A DNA stretch of 32,773 nt. Source: Bacteroidales bacterium UBA4912 (lineage in GTDB: Bacteria > Bacteroidota > Bacteroidia > Bacteroidales > Dysgonomonadaceae). The first letter of the stretch is position 1. Every line of letters begins with the position of its first letter. Made by a program: the position numbers and the translations under genes. The DNA lies in NCBI GenBank assembly GCA_002398875.1, contig DHCC01000095.1, forward strand, positions 4,915 to 37,687. The letters run 5' to 3'. The notes beneath the pieces were generated by a model. It saw only the letters and a program-made list of their open reading frames with translations, had not been told where the DNA came from and did not search any database. Below are positions 16,862 to 24,837 of this stretch, one piece after another.

Positions 16862-17149
16862 TTAATCAACCTTGATTTCTTTTACCTGAGCTACAAATGT
16901 TTTGGATGGCTTGAAAGCGGGTATATTGTGTGCTGGGATAATTATTGTTGTATTCTTTGAAATATTACGTGCAGTTTTTTGAGCTCTTTTCTTAACGATG
17001 AAGCTGCCAAATCCTCTCAAATATACGTTTTCATCATTAGCTAATGAATCTTTAACTACATCCATAAAAGATTCCACTGTTGATAATACTGACGTCTTAT
17101 CAACACCAGTTCTCTTCGCAATTTCGTTTACAATATCTGCTTTAGTCAT
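16862..17149 (-). CDS. HU/IHF-family DNA-binding protein
   Basis: A 95-residue histone-like protein that binds and bends DNA as a dimer. It begins MTKADIVNEIAKRTGV, then has the dimer-core signature LRGFGSFIVKKR (about 44-55), a beta-arm segment and the closing PAFKPSKTF. The arm sequence RNISKNTTIIIPAHNIPAF is closer to the IHF-like HU group of Bacteroidetes than to E. coli HU. A -7 box (CAAATATA at 17212-17219, read TATATTTG on the minus strand) gives a leader of about 55 bases. The COX24-like gene follows in the same direction. Confidence 0.93.
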   Translation of the reverse strand: MTKADIVNEIAKRTGVDKTSVLSTVESFMDVVKDSLANDENVYLRGFGSFIVKKRAQKTARNISKNTTIIIPAHNIPAFKPSKTFVAQVKEIKVD

Positions 17150-17211
17150 TTTAGTTTTGTTTTTATTATTAATAATTGCACCAACTCGCTATTAGTAAAA
17201 TTTTGGAATGC

Positions 17212-17219
17212 AAATATAT
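17212..17219 (-). promoter_or_regulatory. -7 element of the HU-family gene
   Basis: Read on the minus strand this is TATATTTG, matching TAnnTTTG. No good -33 TTTG is seen at the expected distance. The predicted start is near 17205. Confidence 0.45.
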
Positions 17220-17333
17220 AGCTTTTTTTTCAACCCTAAAAATAAATATATAGAAATTTTCTTTTTTTGGAATATTTGAAAATATCCGACATGCTAATAA
17301 ACTTGATTTTTATCAACAATGAGGTGTTCTAAA

Positions 17334-17364
17334 TTGTATTATTATAAAATAATGTTTATTTTTG
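17334..17364 (+). promoter_or_regulatory. Promoter of ssb
   Basis: TTG (17334-17336) and TATTTTTG (17357-17364) are separated by 20 bases. The predicted start near 17371 leaves a leader of about 39 bases before the ATG at 17410, and excludes the upstream in-frame TTG that overlaps the -7 box. Confidence 0.6.
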
Positions 17365-17409
17365 CTCTTAAGCTTAACTGCTGTTTTAAACCTAAAAAAT
17401 TATTTAGTT

Positions 17410-17853
17410 ATGTCGGTGAATAAAGTTATATTAGTAGGAAATGTAGGCAAAGACCCGGAAATGAAGTATTTCGACAATGACGTCGCAAAAGCAAACTTCT
17501 CTGTAGCAACAAGTGAAAGAGGTTATACCACATCAGGCGGAACACAGGTACCTGAAAGAACGGAGTGGCACAATATTGTTTGCTGGAGAGGCTTGGCACA
17601 AGTTGCCGAGAGATTTGTAAAGAAAGGCACATTAGTATATATAGAGGGTAAAATAAAAACCCGTTCGTACGACGATCAAAACGGAGTTAAACGATATATA
17701 ACTGAAATTATTGCCGATAATCTGGAGCTGCTAAGCAGAAAAGGCAGCAGCGGCGAAAATGAGAACTCAGGAAGTAAGCACGATTACTCTGCTTCAGATG
17801 ATTCAACTAACGGAATGGATAATAATTCGGAGGTAGATGATTTGCCATTCTAA
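17410..17853 (+). CDS. ssb: Single-stranded DNA-binding protein
   Basis: A 147-residue SSB with an N-terminal OB fold starting MSVNKVILVGNVGKDPEMKYF (1-21, family signature) and the strands TEWHNIVCWRGLAQVAERFV and GTLVYIEGKIKTRSYDD. A low-complexity Ser/Asn/Gly/Asp linker (about 115-140) leads to the acidic tip Asp-Asp-Leu-Pro-Phe, which docks partner proteins such as PriA, RecQ and RecJ; homologues of all three are in this window. The frame is open upstream to 17362, but that start lies on the -7 element, so ATG 17410 is preferred. The Leu-Pro-Phe codons double as the -33 element of the gldE promoter. Confidence 0.96.
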   Translation: MSVNKVILVGNVGKDPEMKYFDNDVAKANFSVATSERGYTTSGGTQVPERTEWHNIVCWRGLAQVAERFVKKGTLVYIEGKIKTRSYDDQNGVKRYITEIIADNLELLSRKGSSGENENSGSKHDYSASDDSTNGMDNNSEVDDLPF

Positions 17854-17871
17854 AAAAACATCGTAATTTTG
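17841..17871 (+). promoter_or_regulatory. gldE promoter embedded in the 3' end of ssb
   Basis: TTTG (17841-17844, inside the last codons of ssb) and TAATTTTG (17864-17871) are separated by exactly 19 bases. The predicted start is near 17878, inside the left arm of the ssb terminator, so the gldE transcript would lack a full terminator hairpin. Confidence 0.6.
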
Positions 17872-17872
17872 T

Positions 17873-17902
17873 AAGAGAATGTTATAAAACATTCTCTTTT
17901 TT
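17873..17902 (+). terminator. Intrinsic terminator of ssb
   Basis: An 11-pair perfect stem (AAGAGAATGTT at 17873-17883 with its complement at 17888-17898) has a four-base ATAA loop and runs into TTTTTT. It is placed 20-odd bases before the gldE start. Confidence 0.85.
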
Positions 17903-17923
17903 GTTTCACTAATTTATTACAAC

Positions 17924-19261
17924 TTGGACCCTGACCCTTTATCGTTTCAACAAGTACACATACCGGTTTTTACACCAGTGGCTGCCGACTATGTTCTATT
18001 GGCACTCCTAATCCTGCTTATCTTCATTAATGCTATTGTATCCGGTTCTGAAACAGCCTTTTTTACATTAAAGAGAGACAACTCTGACAATAGACATTCA
18101 TCTCATAAACCCGGAATGACCCGGATTAACGAACTACTAAAAAAACCGGAGAACCTTTTATACTCTATTGTTTTAACCTACAACCTACTAAACATAATCA
18201 TTACTGTTTTAAGTATTTATCTGTTAAACAGACACCCATATTTTGCAGGAGAAGCTCGTTCTAAACTGATACTTGAGGTTATTATAGTGATATGTGTCAT
18301 ACTACTTTTTATTGATATGCTCCCCAAGCTGTACGCTTCTCACGATCCAATCAGATTCGCAGTAAAGCACTCACATTTAATAAAGGTAATCAATAAGTTG
18401 ATGGGACCCTTATCCGCAATATTAGCAAAAAGCGCTGCAACAAAAAATGGTTCCACATCACATATTAAGCACGAGATATCAATGGATGATCTGACCAAAG
18501 CGCTCGAAATAACTTCAGATGAGATAACCGGTGATCAGGAAATGGAGATGCTCGAAGGCATAATCCGATTTAGAGATAAAAGTGTTGATGATATCAAGAT
18601 TTCCAGAAGTGATATGGTAGCCATCAATATTCAGACACTATTTGTTGATGTAATCGACTTTATAGTTGAAGCAGGATTTTCCAGAATACCGGTATTCGAA
18701 GATAACCCTGACAACATTAAAGGGATTCTTTATGTAAAGGACCTGCTTCCCCACCTTGGCAAACCCCACAACTTTAAGTGGCAGTCTCTCATCCGTTCAG
18801 CATATTTTGTGCCGGGTGCCAAACGCATTGATGATCTTCTCGAAGAGTTCCGCACAAACAAAATCCACATGGCAATTGTTGTTGATGAATATGGAGGTAC
18901 ATCAGGCTTAGTTACCATGGAAGATATTCTCGAAGAGATTGTTGGAGATATTAGTGACGAGTATGATGAAGAATTGCCTCTCTATACATTGGCCGCTGAC
19001 GGATCATATATATTTGAAGGTAAAACTCCTATCGAAGACTTTATCAAGATCGCCAACGTATCTGAAAAAGACTTCGAGGCAATGTCGGAAGAGGTTGATA
19101 CGCTTGCCGGATTACTGCTCGAGCTGAAAGGTGATTTTCCTAAGAGGAAAGAGACTTTCACATATAAAAAATACACATTCCAGGCCGAGGAGATGAGTAA
19201 GAAGAGAATTATCAAAGTGCGATATTTCCCTCCCAAAGTAAAATTAAAAGACGTTGAATAA
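17924..19261 (+). CDS. gldE: GldE, CNNM/CorC-type membrane protein with CBS domains
   Basis: A 445-residue membrane protein of the HlyC/CorC (DUF21-CBS-CorC_HlyC) family, in the GldE branch known from gliding-motility work but present in many non-gliding Bacteroidetes. The N-terminal DUF21 part has hydrophobic helices at about 20-42, 85-105 and 120-140, with the SGSETAFFTL motif. A CBS pair follows (about 210-330, with FSRIPVFEDNPDNIKGILYV and IHMAIVVDEYGGTSGLVTMED, each quoted as a landmark). A CorC_HlyC domain (about 350-440) closes it. The start is a TTG; no in-frame ATG exists near the N-terminus. A role in ion transport or membrane homeostasis is plausible; no gldD follows. Confidence 0.9.
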   Translation: MDPDPLSFQQVHIPVFTPVAADYVLLALLILLIFINAIVSGSETAFFTLKRDNSDNRHSSHKPGMTRINELLKKPENLLYSIVLTYNLLNIIITVLSIYLLNRHPYFAGEARSKLILEVIIVICVILLFIDMLPKLYASHDPIRFAVKHSHLIKVINKLMGPLSAILAKSAATKNGSTSHIKHEISMDDLTKALEITSDEITGDQEMEMLEGIIRFRDKSVDDIKISRSDMVAINIQTLFVDVIDFIVEAGFSRIPVFEDNPDNIKGILYVKDLLPHLGKPHNFKWQSLIRSAYFVPGAKRIDDLLEEFRTNKIHMAIVVDEYGGTSGLVTMEDILEEIVGDISDEYDEELPLYTLAADGSYIFEGKTPIEDFIKIANVSEKDFEAMSEEVDTLAGLLLELKGDFPKRKETFTYKKYTFQAEEMSKKRIIKVRYFPPKVKLKDVE

Positions 19262-19268
19262 ATAACTT

Positions 19269-19901
19269 ATGCTTATCAGAAAAGAATATCATACAAACGG
19301 ATCTCTGATGGGTATTTGGAAAATAGATGAAACAATAGAAGAACTTCTGGAGTTGTTCCCTTCATCTATCCGCTCAGAGGCAGACTCTTACATAAAAAGC
19401 GTTCGCTCTAACAGACGTATCCGAGAGTGGCTCTCTACCAGGATTATGCTGCTTGAGCTACTTGGTGAATTAAAAATAATTCTAAACAGAGAAGACGGCA
19501 AACCATATATCGAAGACGGATCATATCATATAAGCATCTCACACACAAGAGATCATGCAGCTATACTATTGCACAAAACCCATCCGGTAGGTATAGATAT
19601 CGAGATTATATCTGATCGGGTTGAGATACTTGCATATAAATTTATTTCCGAAAACGAGTATATCGATCCGGAACATAAGACATTGCATCAGCTACTCCAC
19701 TGGTCAGTAAAAGAATGTATGTTCAAATTAATAAATGAACAAGGCATCGATTTCAAAAAGCACCTTTTTGTTCACCGTTTCACTCCCAAACAAAGTGGTA
19801 TGATTAATGCAACTGAATACAAAACCAACAAACAAAAAATATTCTCACTCAATTATGAAGTCCACCCCGAGTATGTATTAACATGGGTGGTTGAAAACTA
19901 A
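19269..19901 (+). CDS. 4'-phosphopantetheinyl transferase superfamily protein
   Basis: A 210-residue Sfp-type enzyme that would move the phosphopantetheine arm from CoA to an acyl or peptidyl carrier protein. The motifs are HISISHT (87-93), the Mg-binding GIDIEI (108-113), and WSVKECMFKL (145-154) with the catalytic Lys-Glu pair at 148-149. Length is typical for the compact Sfp group. It begins 7 bases after gldE and ends at a two-way terminator. No carrier protein, polyketide or peptide synthetase gene lies in the window, so its client is probably the fatty-acid ACP or something encoded elsewhere. Confidence 0.88.
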   Translation: MLIRKEYHTNGSLMGIWKIDETIEELLELFPSSIRSEADSYIKSVRSNRRIREWLSTRIMLLELLGELKIILNREDGKPYIEDGSYHISISHTRDHAAILLHKTHPVGIDIEIISDRVEILAYKFISENEYIDPEHKTLHQLLHWSVKECMFKLINEQGIDFKKHLFVHRFTPKQSGMINATEYKTNKQKIFSLNYEVHPEYVLTWVVEN

Positions 19902-19932
19902 AAAATCCCAGGAGCATTTCCTGGGATTTTTT
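19901..19932. terminator. Two-way terminator between the PPTase gene and tsf
   Basis: A perfect 13-pair stem (19901-19913 with 19919-19931) contains TCCCAGGA/TCCTGGGA, has a five-base GCATT loop, and is flanked by A and T runs so that it works in both directions. Its left arm begins at the last base of the PPTase stop codon. Confidence 0.88.
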
Positions 19933-19971
19933 AATATGTAATCAATTCTTCGTGAAGATTTGCCGTTGTGA

Positions 19972-20793
19972 TTAAACAGTTAGTGATACACGTTTAAATT
20001 CTGTAACTTCTAATTCTTTATCACTTTCTTTCATGAATTGCTCAATGCTCTTCTTAGAATCTTTCACATACTCCTGCTGAAGTAATGTTGATTCTTTGTA
20101 GAATTTCTGTAAAGCACCTTCTGCAATTCTATCCAGCAAGTTCTCAGGCTTTCCTGCCTCACGAGCTTTTTCACGAGCTATTTCCAATTCTTTTTCTTTG
20201 ATTTCTGCCGGGATACCTTCTACTGAAACAGAAACAGGATTCATAGCAGCAACCTGCATAGCAATATCTTTTGCTACCTGCTCATCAGATACAGCTTTAT
20301 TAAAACCAACTATCGTAGCCAGTTTATTACCCATGTGAATATAAGATGTTACATAGGGAGCAGTGATATACTCATAATATCCCAGTTCCATCTTCTCACC
20401 TGTAGCTGCCATTTTATCTGTTATAATCTGAGCAACTGTACCGTTTCCAAGTTCAATTGCAAGCAGCTCATCAATTGTAGCAGGCTTATTGATCATTGCA
20501 GCATCAAGGATCTGCTCAGTTAGAGCTATATAATCTTCATTCTTCGCTACAAAATCAGTTTCGCACTGTAATGCAACTACTGCAGCGAAATTGCCCTCAG
20601 TTTTTGCAAGTACGCAACCTTCCGCAGCATCACGATCTTCTCTTTTTGCTGCTACAGCCTGTCCTTTTTTACGGATAATCTCCATAGCTTTATCGAAATC
20701 TCCCCCCGCTTCGTTGAGTGCACTTTTGCAATCCATCATACCGGCACCTGTCATTTTGCGCAGGTGCTGTATATCTGCCATTGTTACTGCCAT
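19972..20793 (-). CDS. tsf: Translation elongation factor Ts
   Basis: A 273-residue nucleotide-exchange factor that recycles EF-Tu-GDP to EF-Tu-GTP. The N-terminal UBA-like domain carries RKMTGAGMMDCKSALNEA (12-29) and RKKGQAVAAKR. The core has the second signature LQCETDFVAKNEDY (about 76-89). The C-terminal part contains QEYVKDSKKSIEQFM. Length is normal for Bacteroidetes. It is the last gene of the rplM-rpsI-rpsB-tsf block, 24 bases after rpsB. Confidence 0.97.
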   Translation of the reverse strand: MAVTMADIQHLRKMTGAGMMDCKSALNEAGGDFDKAMEIIRKKGQAVAAKREDRDAAEGCVLAKTEGNFAAVVALQCETDFVAKNEDYIALTEQILDAAMINKPATIDELLAIELGNGTVAQIITDKMAATGEKMELGYYEYITAPYVTSYIHMGNKLATIVGFNKAVSDEQVAKDIAMQVAAMNPVSVSVEGIPAEIKEKELEIAREKAREAGKPENLLDRIAEGALQKFYKESTLLQQEYVKDSKKSIEQFMKESDKELEVTEFKRVSLTV

Positions 20794-20817
20794 ATACTAT
20801 TTAATGTTTATTATTTA

Positions 20818-21675
20818 TTATTCGTCAACCTCTGCGTCCTTCGCAAATTTACTAACAACTGCTGCTTTCATAGCTTCAGAGTCCTCTTTCTTTACTCTTT
20901 CTTTTTTGGCAGCTTTAGTTTTACGTTCTCTGCGTTGTGGTGCATCTTCTGACTGATCTTCTGCTGCTGCAGCATCAGCTTTCTCGATTTTACGCTCTTC
21001 CAGACCTTCTTTTATTGCATCGCAAAGTACACCTAATATCAGATCAATTGCTTTTGCAGCATCATCATTTGCAGGTATAACAAAGTCGACATTAGAAGGA
21101 TTTGAGTTGGTATCCACAATCGCGAATACAGGAATACCCAATCGTTCTGCTTCTCTTACTGCAATTTGTTCTTTCATTACGTCAACAACAAATATTGCAG
21201 ATGGCAGACGAGTAAGATCCTGAATAGAACCAAGGTTCTTCTCCAGCTTAGCACGCTGACGTGTCACCTGAAGTTTTTCACGTTTTGACAGAGTGTCAAA
21301 CGTACCATCTTTAATCATCTTATCTATGCTTCCCATTTTCTTCACCGCCTTGCGGATAGTTGGGAAGTTAGTAAGCATACCACCAGGCCAGCGTTCAATA
21401 ACATAAGGCATGTTCACGCTCTGTGCTCTTTCTTCGATAACAGGTTTAGCCTGTTTTTTTGTAGCTACAAAAAGAATTTTCTTTCCTGATTTAGCCATTT
21501 GCTTCATAGCAGCAGCAGCTTCCTCAGTTTTAGCTATAGTTTTGTAAAGATCGATAATGTGAATACCGTTACGCTCCATAAATATGTAAGGAGCCATAGC
21601 AGGATTCCATTTTCTTTTTAAGTGGCCGAAGTGCGCTCCGGCATCAAGTAATTGGTCAAATTCTAACTTTGCCAT
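20818..21675 (-). CDS. rpsB: 30S ribosomal protein S2
   Basis: A 285-residue S2 protein. It shows the signatures LLDAGAHFGHLKRKWNPAM (10-28) and the Bacteroidetes-typical MAPYIFMERNGIHIIDLYKT (27-46). WPGGMLTNF, DLTRLPSAIFVVD and GIPVFAIVDTNSNPSNVDFV form the conserved core. About 50 extra residues at the C-terminus are rich in Lys, Glu and Ala, compared with about 240 residues in E. coli; such tails are common in this phylum. It is preceded by a 149-base intergenic stretch that can fold into a leader RNA. Confidence 0.97.
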   Translation of the reverse strand: MAKLEFDQLLDAGAHFGHLKRKWNPAMAPYIFMERNGIHIIDLYKTIAKTEEAAAAMKQMAKSGKKILFVATKKQAKPVIEERAQSVNMPYVIERWPGGMLTNFPTIRKAVKKMGSIDKMIKDGTFDTLSKREKLQVTRQRAKLEKNLGSIQDLTRLPSAIFVVDVMKEQIAVREAERLGIPVFAIVDTNSNPSNVDFVIPANDDAAKAIDLILGVLCDAIKEGLEERKIEKADAAAAEDQSEDAPQRRERKTKAAKKERVKKEDSEAMKAAVVSKFAKDAEVDE

Positions 21676-21726
21676 TTTGTTTTGTTTGTTTTTATTCGTT
21701 TACTTTCTTTTTCTTAGGTCGAATCA

Positions 21727-21774
21727 TAAGGTAAACCATCCTTGCCTGAATATCAGCCCGGGATGATGTCCTTA
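21727..21774 (-). ncRNA. Candidate structured leader RNA of rpsB-tsf
   Basis: In the 149-base gap between rpsI and rpsB the minus-strand RNA can form three nested helices. The outer is UAAGG/CCUUA (complements of 21770-21774 and 21727-21731), the middle is CAUCC/GGAUG (21761-21765 and 21737-21741), and the tip is CUGA-UAU-UCAG, closed around 21746-21756. The order and the purine-rich loops suggest a ribosomal-protein binding site. A second small hairpin AGCTG/CAGCT lies closer to rpsI (about 21797-21812). S2 is known in E. coli to repress rpsB-tsf through its leader; equivalence here is inferred. Confidence 0.4.
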
Positions 21775-21824
21775 CAATTTAGATACTAAACGTTTAAGCT
21801 GGCACTGCAGCTATCCACGATAAA

Positions 21825-22214
21825 TTAACGTTTCGAGAACTGGAATTTCTTCCTTGCACCCGGTTGTCCCGGTTTTTTACGCTCAACCACACGTGGGTCG
21901 CGTGTCATAAAGCCTTTGGCTCTTAATGCCGGCTTATCTTCGGGATTTATTTTTACTAAAGCACGAGCAATGCCTAATCTTACAGCTTCAGCTTGTCCTT
22001 TATAACCACCGCCATCAAGATTCACTCTGATATCATATTTCTCTGCGACATCAAGAGTATTTAACGGTTGTTTCACAATAAACTGAAGTATAGATGAGGG
22101 AAAATATTGTTCTAAATCACGTTTATTAATAACGATTTTTCCGGTACCTTCGGTCACGAAAACCCTGGCCACTGCTGCTTTACGCCTTCCTATTGCATTT
22201 ACTGCTTCCATCAT
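21825..22214 (-). CDS. rpsI: 30S ribosomal protein S9
   Basis: A 129-residue S9 protein. It has AIGRRKAAVARVFVTEGTG near the start, NLDGGGYKGQAEAVRLGIAR in the middle, and the basic tail GARKKFQFSKR, which reaches the decoding site (tRNA contact by the C-terminal Lys-Arg). Two tandem Met codons are available at 22214 and 22211; the second matches the common MEAVN-type start. It begins 2 bases after rplM ends, so translation is probably coupled. Confidence 0.97.
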   Translation of the reverse strand: MMEAVNAIGRRKAAVARVFVTEGTGKIVINKRDLEQYFPSSILQFIVKQPLNTLDVAEKYDIRVNLDGGGYKGQAEAVRLGIARALVKINPEDKPALRAKGFMTRDPRVVERKKPGQPGARKKFQFSKR

Positions 22215-22216
22215 TA

Positions 22217-22672
22217 TTATTTAAGACTGTTTATATCGATTTTTTTTGGTTTTTGTGCCTGATGTGGGTGCTCGTTGCCGGCATACACAAACAGATTATT
22301 TAATATTGCCTCACCTAATTTATTTTTAGGCAACATTCCCTTTACCACTTTTCTGAAAAGTCTGTCAGGACCTTTCGCCATCATCTCTGCCGGAGTTGAC
22401 TCACGCTGTCCTCCCGGATATCCCGAATAGCGATAATAGGTGCGTTCTGTCCACTTATTTCCTGTAAGTATTACTTTATCTGCATTCAGTATAATAACAT
22501 TATCACCGCAATCCACATGTGGAGTGAAGCTTGCTTTATACTTACCTCTAAGTAGTTTTGCTACTTTCGAGCAGAGACGCCCTAATGTCTGCCCTGTGGC
22601 ATCTATTTCAACCCACTCTTTCTGAGCCGTTTCTCTGTTTACAGAAATGGTTTTATAACTAAGCGTATCCAT
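22217..22672 (-). CDS. rplM: 50S ribosomal protein L13
   Basis: A 151-residue L13 protein. The landmarks are WVEIDATGQTLGRLCSKVAK (21-40), SFTPHVDCGDNVIILNADK (49-67) and GMLPKNKLGEAILNNLFVYAG (113-133, shown as a landmark in the conserved C-terminal half). It is an early 50S assembly protein and the first gene of the four-gene translation block. A canonical promoter at 22813-22843 gives a leader of roughly 130 bases. Confidence 0.97.
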   Translation of the reverse strand: MDTLSYKTISVNRETAQKEWVEIDATGQTLGRLCSKVAKLLRGKYKASFTPHVDCGDNVIILNADKVILTGNKWTERTYYRYSGYPGGQRESTPAEMMAKGPDRLFRKVVKGMLPKNKLGEAILNNLFVYAGNEHPHQAQKPKKIDINSLK

Positions 22673-23000
22673 TCTTGTTCTTTAATTTTAATTAGTAAGT
22701 TAGTGTGAAGTTGATTCTTAATGCTTCCTTTAATGTCTTGCTAAGGGACAGAATAGGCAAATAAAAAGCTTAAAATCAAACTCTTAATCGAAAAAAACTA
22801 ATAATCGGACTGCAAAGTTACAATAATCCAATAAATTAACAAAGAGTTTGAAGCTAATTTCTTTTATATAAAAATGTTTTTTTCATATTAACCCCCTCTG
22901 CTTTCTTAAACTAAGATCAGAAAAGAGTAGAGACAGAACCTCGTCCTGCCGAAACCGATATTAGATATTTCAAAAGTTAAACAGCTCCTGAACTTAAGTT
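22673..23000. promoter_or_regulatory. rplM upstream region with canonical promoter (328 bases, no gene)
   Basis: Read on the minus strand, TTTG (complement of 22840-22843), 19 bases, TAACTTTG (complement of 22813-22820) form an ideal Bacteroidetes promoter with a start near 22806. The 130-base leader (22673-22806) is AT-rich with a repeated TTAATG but no convincing stem. The part nearer the lipoprotein gene (22844-23000) shows no clear terminator. The short palindrome GAACTTAAGTTC (22990-23001) ends at the lipoprotein stop codon and is followed by no T run. Confidence 0.65.
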
Positions 23001-23633
23001 CTACTTAAATTTCCCAAAGTCAAGAGCTTTGAATACACCCTCAAGCTCATTATAACTCAAACCTGTACCATTAAGTGTCACAAGGTATCTGTCCGAAACC
23101 AATGATGCAATCTCTGAGTTTATCCAGCCTTCGCCTCTCTCCTCTTCTACGGTTGCACGATGACCGTCTATAGTAGTGGTTTTAGAGAACCCTGTCTCTG
23201 TCTCCTCTTCCATTTCCATAGAAAGCGCCATCACATAAATTGCAATCATCCCTGAACCTGTTTCTCCGGCACCATCAATAATTGACAGCTCAACACTTTT
23301 ATCCTGACCATCAGAATAAGTAGCCTGACCCAACACCAGTCCCATCATTGAAGCATCACCAACTGTAAATTTGGTCCTTTTCATTCCTGAGAGACTTTCG
23401 GGCAGAAGCGCTTTAATCTCATCATTTGTGAGTGGAGTCAGAGCAGCCAGTTCCTTCTGCTTCTCTTCCCAATCTTCAGTTGCATCAGCTACTTTATTGA
23501 GGTTTTTAAAACCACTAATAGCTTCAGAGATACCGGGTGAATCGTCTCCACTATCTTCAGATGATTTATTACCTCCGCAAGACAATAACAGAGCACTAAC
23601 AAACAGCACGACAGATAAATGTTTTAAGTTCAT
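23001..23633 (-). CDS. Lipoprotein of unknown function
   Basis: A 210-residue protein with a lipoprotein signal peptide: hydrophobic core and lipobox LLLSC with the acylated Cys at 19. Gly-Gly and a Ser/Asp/Glu-rich stretch (NKSSEDSGDDS) follow, of the kind that can direct lipoproteins outward in Bacteroidetes. The mature part has a short predicted helix (about 40-65), then a compact alpha/beta-looking region with MKRTKFTVGDASMMGLVLGQ and a Glu-rich segment EMEEETETGF. I do not recognise the family. It is flanked by long intergenic stretches, so it is probably a single-gene unit. Confidence 0.8.
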   Translation of the reverse strand: MNLKHLSVVLFVSALLLSCGGNKSSEDSGDDSPGISEAISGFKNLNKVADATEDWEEKQKELAALTPLTNDEIKALLPESLSGMKRTKFTVGDASMMGLVLGQATYSDGQDKSVELSIIDGAGETGSGMIAIYVMALSMEMEEETETGFSKTTTIDGHRATVEEERGEGWINSEIASLVSDRYLVTLNGTGLSYNELEGVFKALDFGKFK

Positions 23634-23836
23634 AGTTCAATTTCTATTATTAACGGTTTATGACTTGAAGAACAATTATTTAATTTTAATATAACAACAT
23701 AAAGTTTAAATAGTTTTTATATTGTTGTCATATTTTCACATTTAATAGATTGTAAACAAGTCATAAGCAAGACATAACTATTCACCTATAATTCAGAAAT
23801 AATCAATAATTGATAAACGTGAGAAAATTAATAACA

Positions 23837-24187
23837 TCACGCAAGATGGATAAACAACGAAGTCCGCTCTCTCCTCTCAAGGTTTTTGGTTCGATGTCCT
23901 TTACCGTTAGTGTCCTCAACCAAAAGAATCTCACCAGTTTGAAACTGACGCACCTCACCGAGCGACGTCTCAATTTCAATTCCCCCGTCAAGAAGCACAA
24001 TATACTGCCTCTGAGGCGCATGATGAAAATCGTAATCATAATCGGGAGAAACCTTCCTAAACTGAAGCGACTTCACAGCCACATTTTCAGAAAGAAAACC
24101 AATCTCACCTCTGTTAAAGAGAGGCACTTCAATCACCTCGAAGTGCGACTCTCCATTCTCATCACTATATACACGTGTTACTTTCAT
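23837..24187 (-). CDS. Small cupin-domain protein
   Basis: A 116-residue single-domain cupin. Motif 1 is recognisable as DFHHAPQRQYIVLLDGGIEI (about 53-72), with two His but Gln in place of the usual Glu ligand. Motif 2 is QTGEILLVEDTNGKGHRTKN (82-101), with its conserved His and Asn. It probably binds a metal or a small organic acid in the cytoplasm. Its start overlaps the stop of the hydrolase gene by four bases (ATGA), so it belongs to the same operon as the dioxygenase and hydrolase. The exact substrate is unknown. Confidence 0.8.
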   Translation of the reverse strand: MKVTRVYSDENGESHFEVIEVPLFNRGEIGFLSENVAVKSLQFRKVSPDYDYDFHHAPQRQYIVLLDGGIEIETSLGEVRQFQTGEILLVEDTNGKGHRTKNLERRERTSLFIHLA

Positions 24188-24813
24188 TTCACAAATATTA
24201 CCTTTTTAGCATGCTCAACCTCATTAATAGAGATAGAATGCGACTTGCCCTGATACACTTTTTCTGTCACAGAAGCATTCATACCTTTAAAAATTTCGGC
24301 AGAAGCCATAACTCTATCAACCGGAACATGAGCATCCGGATCGCCTGTGCTCAATAAAACAGGTGTCTGCTCAAAGTCACCTTTATAGATCGAAGGATCA
24401 ATCTCATCACCAATCAACCCGCCGGTAAAGGCAACAATACCCCCATACCGCCGTGCATTACGGGCAGTATACTCAAGCGTAAGGCAAGCCCCTTGAGAAA
24501 AACCCAGAAAATAAATATTCTCTGCAGCAATACCGGCATCCATAATCTTCTCCACCGTCTTACCCACCACCTCAACAGCCGAAGCAAGCCAAGGCTCATT
24601 CTCCTCTGTAGGCGCAATAAACGAATAAGGATACCAGGTGTGGTTTGTTGCCTGTGGCGCAATAAGAGCAAAACCTGTAAGTCCAAGATGCCGCGATAAC
24701 GAGAGAATATCTTCAGCAGTGCTACCCCTTCCATGAAGCATAATCAGCGCCTTTTCAGCCTGCTCAAGCGACACTCCTTCAAATTTCAAATCCAATCTGT
24801 GCTTTAAATCCAT
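24184..24813 (-). CDS. Alpha/beta hydrolase (phospholipase/carboxylesterase, MhqD-like)
   Basis: A 209-residue serine hydrolase of the phospholipase/carboxylesterase group. The oxyanion-loop motif is LHGRGS (26-31). The nucleophile elbow is GFSQGA (104-109) with Ser106, the probable acid is Asp160 in GDPDAHVP, and the general base is His192 in KSHSIS. There is no signal peptide, so it is cytoplasmic. It sits 24 bases after the ring-cleaving dioxygenase and overlaps the cupin gene. The same dioxygenase-hydrolase pairing is seen in MhqO/MhqD of Bacillus, where it serves quinone and electrophile resistance. Confidence 0.88.
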   Translation of the reverse strand: MDLKHRLDLKFEGVSLEQAEKALIMLHGRGSTAEDILSLSRHLGLTGFALIAPQATNHTWYPYSFIAPTEENEPWLASAVEVVGKTVEKIMDAGIAAENIYFLGFSQGACLTLEYTARNARRYGGIVAFTGGLIGDEIDPSIYKGDFEQTPVLLSTGDPDAHVPVDRVMASAEIFKGMNASVTEKVYQGKSHSISINEVEHAKKVIFVK

Positions 24814-24837
24814 CTTTTTATAATTTTCTGATTTCAG

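Noticed and set aside
20591..20956. A 121-codon open frame antisense across tsf and rpsB
   Set aside because: It spans the junction of two certain genes on the other strand and has no recognisable domain.
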